Source: Litoreibacter sp. (GTDB lineage Bacteria; Pseudomonadota; Alphaproteobacteria; Rhodobacterales; Rhodobacteraceae). Taken from it: 6,047 nucleotides of DNA. Shown piece after piece: positions 5,654 to 6,047 of the stretch (the stretch's first letter is position 1; each line of letters begins with the position of its first letter). The stretch covers positions 1-6,047 of the forward strand of contig JABDPP010000363.1 in assembly GCA_013042765.1 (NCBI GenBank), written 5' to 3'. The position numbers were made by a program, and so were the translations under genes. The notes beneath the pieces are model-generated. The model ran no database searches. It saw nothing but the letters and a program-made list of their open reading frames with translations, and was not told the origin of the DNA.

Positions 5654-6047
5654 TGTCGAACCTCCCGGCTCGTCGCGCCGGGGCCACGCAGCAACGCTTC
5701 GGCGGCTTTGCGGCGGGCTGCTAGCAGGCCGTGTTTAGGCGCGAACAGAAATGCCATCAGAAAGATCAGCGTCTGCAGCACGACAATGACACCGCCCGTC
5801 GCCCCGTCGAGGAAGTAGCTGATATAGGTGCCAAGAAAACCAGTACTGGCCCCAATCACCACGGAGGCCGCGATAAGGCGCGGGAACCGGTCAAACAGGA
5901 GGTAGGCGGTCGCACCCGGCGTCACCACCATGGCGATCACCAGAAAGGCCCCGACAGTCTGCATCGCGGCGACGACCGACGCGGACAGCAACATGAAGAA
6001 AATGACCTTCAGCGCTCCAGGACGCAGGCCAATGGCCCGTGCATGGT
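5650..6047 (-). CDS. sitC: Mn/Fe ABC transporter permease, ABC-3 family (SitC type), C-terminal part (partial)
   Basis: The frame runs to the right edge of the window, so only the last 131 or so residues are present and the true start lies outside. The visible sequence begins HARAIGLRPGAL, the conserved cytoplasmic loop of ABC-3 permeases that contacts the ATPase. It continues with QTVGAFLVIAMVVTPGATAY, a transmembrane signature shared with SitC/YfeC, then DRFPRLIAASVV, a segment with YISYFLDGATGG, and a final hydrophobic helix ending at APKHGLL. The tail after that is basic. It differs clearly from the downstream permease, so this is a heterologous pair and not a recent tandem duplication. 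The missing N-terminal half, the ATPase (sitB) and the binding protein (sitA) are expected to the right, as is any manganese-responsive promoter. Confidence 0.9.
   Translation of the reverse strand, partial: HARAIGLRPGALKVIFFMLLSASVVAAMQTVGAFLVIAMVVTPGATAYLLFDRFPRLIAASVVIGASTGFLGTYISYFLDGATGGVIVVLQTLIFLMAFLFAPKHGLLAARRKAAEALLRGPGATSREVRQ
5661..5666 (-). promoter_or_regulatory. Ribosome binding site of sitD within the sitC 3' end
   Basis: The minus strand reads GGGAGG seven bases before the sitD ATG (complement of 5651-5653). Together with the ATGA stop/start overlap it fixes the start and suggests coupled translation of the two permeases, consistent with their expected equal amounts. Confidence 0.7.

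Overview
The window looks like chromosomal DNA of a marine-type alphaproteobacterium, most likely Rhodobacteraceae (roseobacter lineage). I infer this from the moderately high GC, the codon use, a Sit-type metal transporter with two permeases, and a Tat-exported DUF3131 protein. This placement is by eye; no search was run. I saw no tRNA, rRNA, CRISPR array, insertion sequence or other mobile element.

Left block (+ strand, 1-2739): the last 55 codons of what looks like a processive family 2 glycosyltransferase are followed after one base by an 855-residue protein. That protein has a twin-arginine signal, a degenerate polysaccharide-deacetylase-like N-terminal half and a C-terminal DUF3131 domain. 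The one-base spacing and good ribosome binding site suggest a co-transcribed unit in which the membrane synthase makes a polysaccharide and the exported protein handles it in the periplasm. A long hairpin (2783-2815) closes the unit and also lies just beyond the convergent gene on the other strand.

Middle block (- strand, 2833-3471): a 212-residue predicted lipoprotein with a clear lipobox and a cysteine-containing, double-psi-beta-barrel-like domain. Its function is unknown. Upstream of it lies a 234-base gap (3472-3705) that is not empty. On the + strand it holds a possible 15-codon ORF with a strong Shine-Dalgarno, a bulged hairpin, and a G+C-rich stem followed by five T. It reads like a tiny transcription unit, yet neither flanking gene is on that strand.

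Right block (- strand, 3706-6047): a PLP-dependent low-specificity L-threonine aldolase lies downstream of two ABC-3 family metal permeases, sitD (complete) and sitC (3' part only). The permeases overlap by four bases (ATGA) and belong to a SitABCD-type Mn/Fe uptake system whose binding protein and ATPase should lie beyond the right edge. The aldolase is 76 bases downstream of sitD and may be read from the same transcript, but no functional link is evident.
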